Positions 63,598 through 64,000 of a DNA stretch of 64,000 nucleotides are shown here, one piece after another. Below the pieces are notes generated by a model. It did no database searches and was not told the DNA's origin. It worked only from the letters and a program-made list of their open reading frames with translations. The DNA is from Sinotaia quadrata. Its lineage: Eukaryota; Mollusca; Gastropoda; Architaenioglossa; Viviparidae. The stretch lies in NCBI GenBank assembly GCA_028829895.1, contig CM054182.1, positions 4,620,501-4,684,500 on the forward strand, given 5' to 3'. The first letter of the stretch is position 1; every line of letters starts with the position of its first letter. The translations under genes and the position numbers were made by a program.

Positions 63598-63835
63598 TAT
63601 TGCCTGGAATTCTAGAACTATTTATGTTCGATTTAGAAAATTTTGTATTTTATTACCTAGAATTCTAGAACTATTTATGTTCGATTTAGAAAATTTTGTA
63701 TTTTATTACCTGGAATTCTAGAACTATTTATGTTCGATTTAGAAAATTTGTTATTTTATTACCTGGAATTCTAGAACTATTTATGTTCGATTTAGAAAAT
63801 TTGTTATTTTATTACCTGGAATTCTAGAAATTGTA
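63598..63835. repeat. ~57-bp minisatellite in C4
   Basis: Five units; three to four in C2. Confidence 0.88.
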
Positions 63836-64000
63836 ACTAAATTGTGTTGAACTCAATTGTAGCAGAAATAAGAAATAATTATGTTGATATAAATTATATC
63901 ATAGTGCATATATTTTGATCTACATTGAAATACCTTCACGACAATATTTGTCAGAATTAAGATATGTAGACTGTTTATTACACAATATAAAGAAAATGCA

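Overview
This is an AT-rich, intron-rich animal nuclear window with very large amounts of microsatellite and minisatellite DNA. I read it as a gastropod mollusc, most probably a venomous cone snail or other conoidean. There are two well-conserved eukaryotic genes, cdk1 and SNX16, and two copies of a cysteine-rich, secreted, conotoxin-like gene. The taxon is an inference from the toxin-like exons. No prokaryotic gene organisation is present, and most long open frames are translations of simple repeats.

1-4.8 kb: the 5' end of a minus-strand cdk1 gene. A short exon at 1910-1967 carries the start codon and the beginning of the kinase glycine loop. A non-coding first exon and promoter (CCAAT, E-box, CHR-like TTCGAA) lie near 4.46-4.6 kb. 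The rest of the kinase lies beyond the left edge. 4.8-16.4 kb: intergenic DNA with minisatellites, a possible hAT terminus and a MITE-like inverted-repeat element. 16.4-24.9 kb: a complete minus-strand sorting nexin 16 gene. Its six coding exons join in frame to 369 codons, and a pogo-like MITE sits in one intron. 24.9-29.0 kb: intergenic DNA with CA/GA repeats, a decayed hAT transposase and minisatellites.

29.07-64 kb: a large direct tandem duplication. Copy A is 29,071-46,537. Copy B is 46,538 to beyond the window end. The junction falls in a 22-bp minisatellite. Each copy begins with a 2-4 kb block that recurs near its end (29.5, 44.4, 46.9 and 62.5 kb), so an older ~15 kb tandem unit is nested inside the ~17.4 kb unit. 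Each copy holds one minus-strand toxin-like gene: a signal/propeptide exon near 34.2 or 51.5 kb, an ~0.8 kb intron, and a cysteine-rich terminal exon with a shared 3'UTR and AATAAA signal.

The main discovery is the contrast inside this duplication. Introns, UTRs and flanks are nearly identical between A and B. The terminal toxin exon is saturated with amino-acid replacements and length changes, while all six cysteine codons are kept. Each copy also carries one different frame disruption: A between the splice acceptor and the first cysteine, B in the propeptide. The ~10 kb upstream of the toxin gene consists largely of minisatellite arrays whose copy number differs between A and B. The alternative that A and B are two haplotypes falsely joined by an assembler must be excluded.
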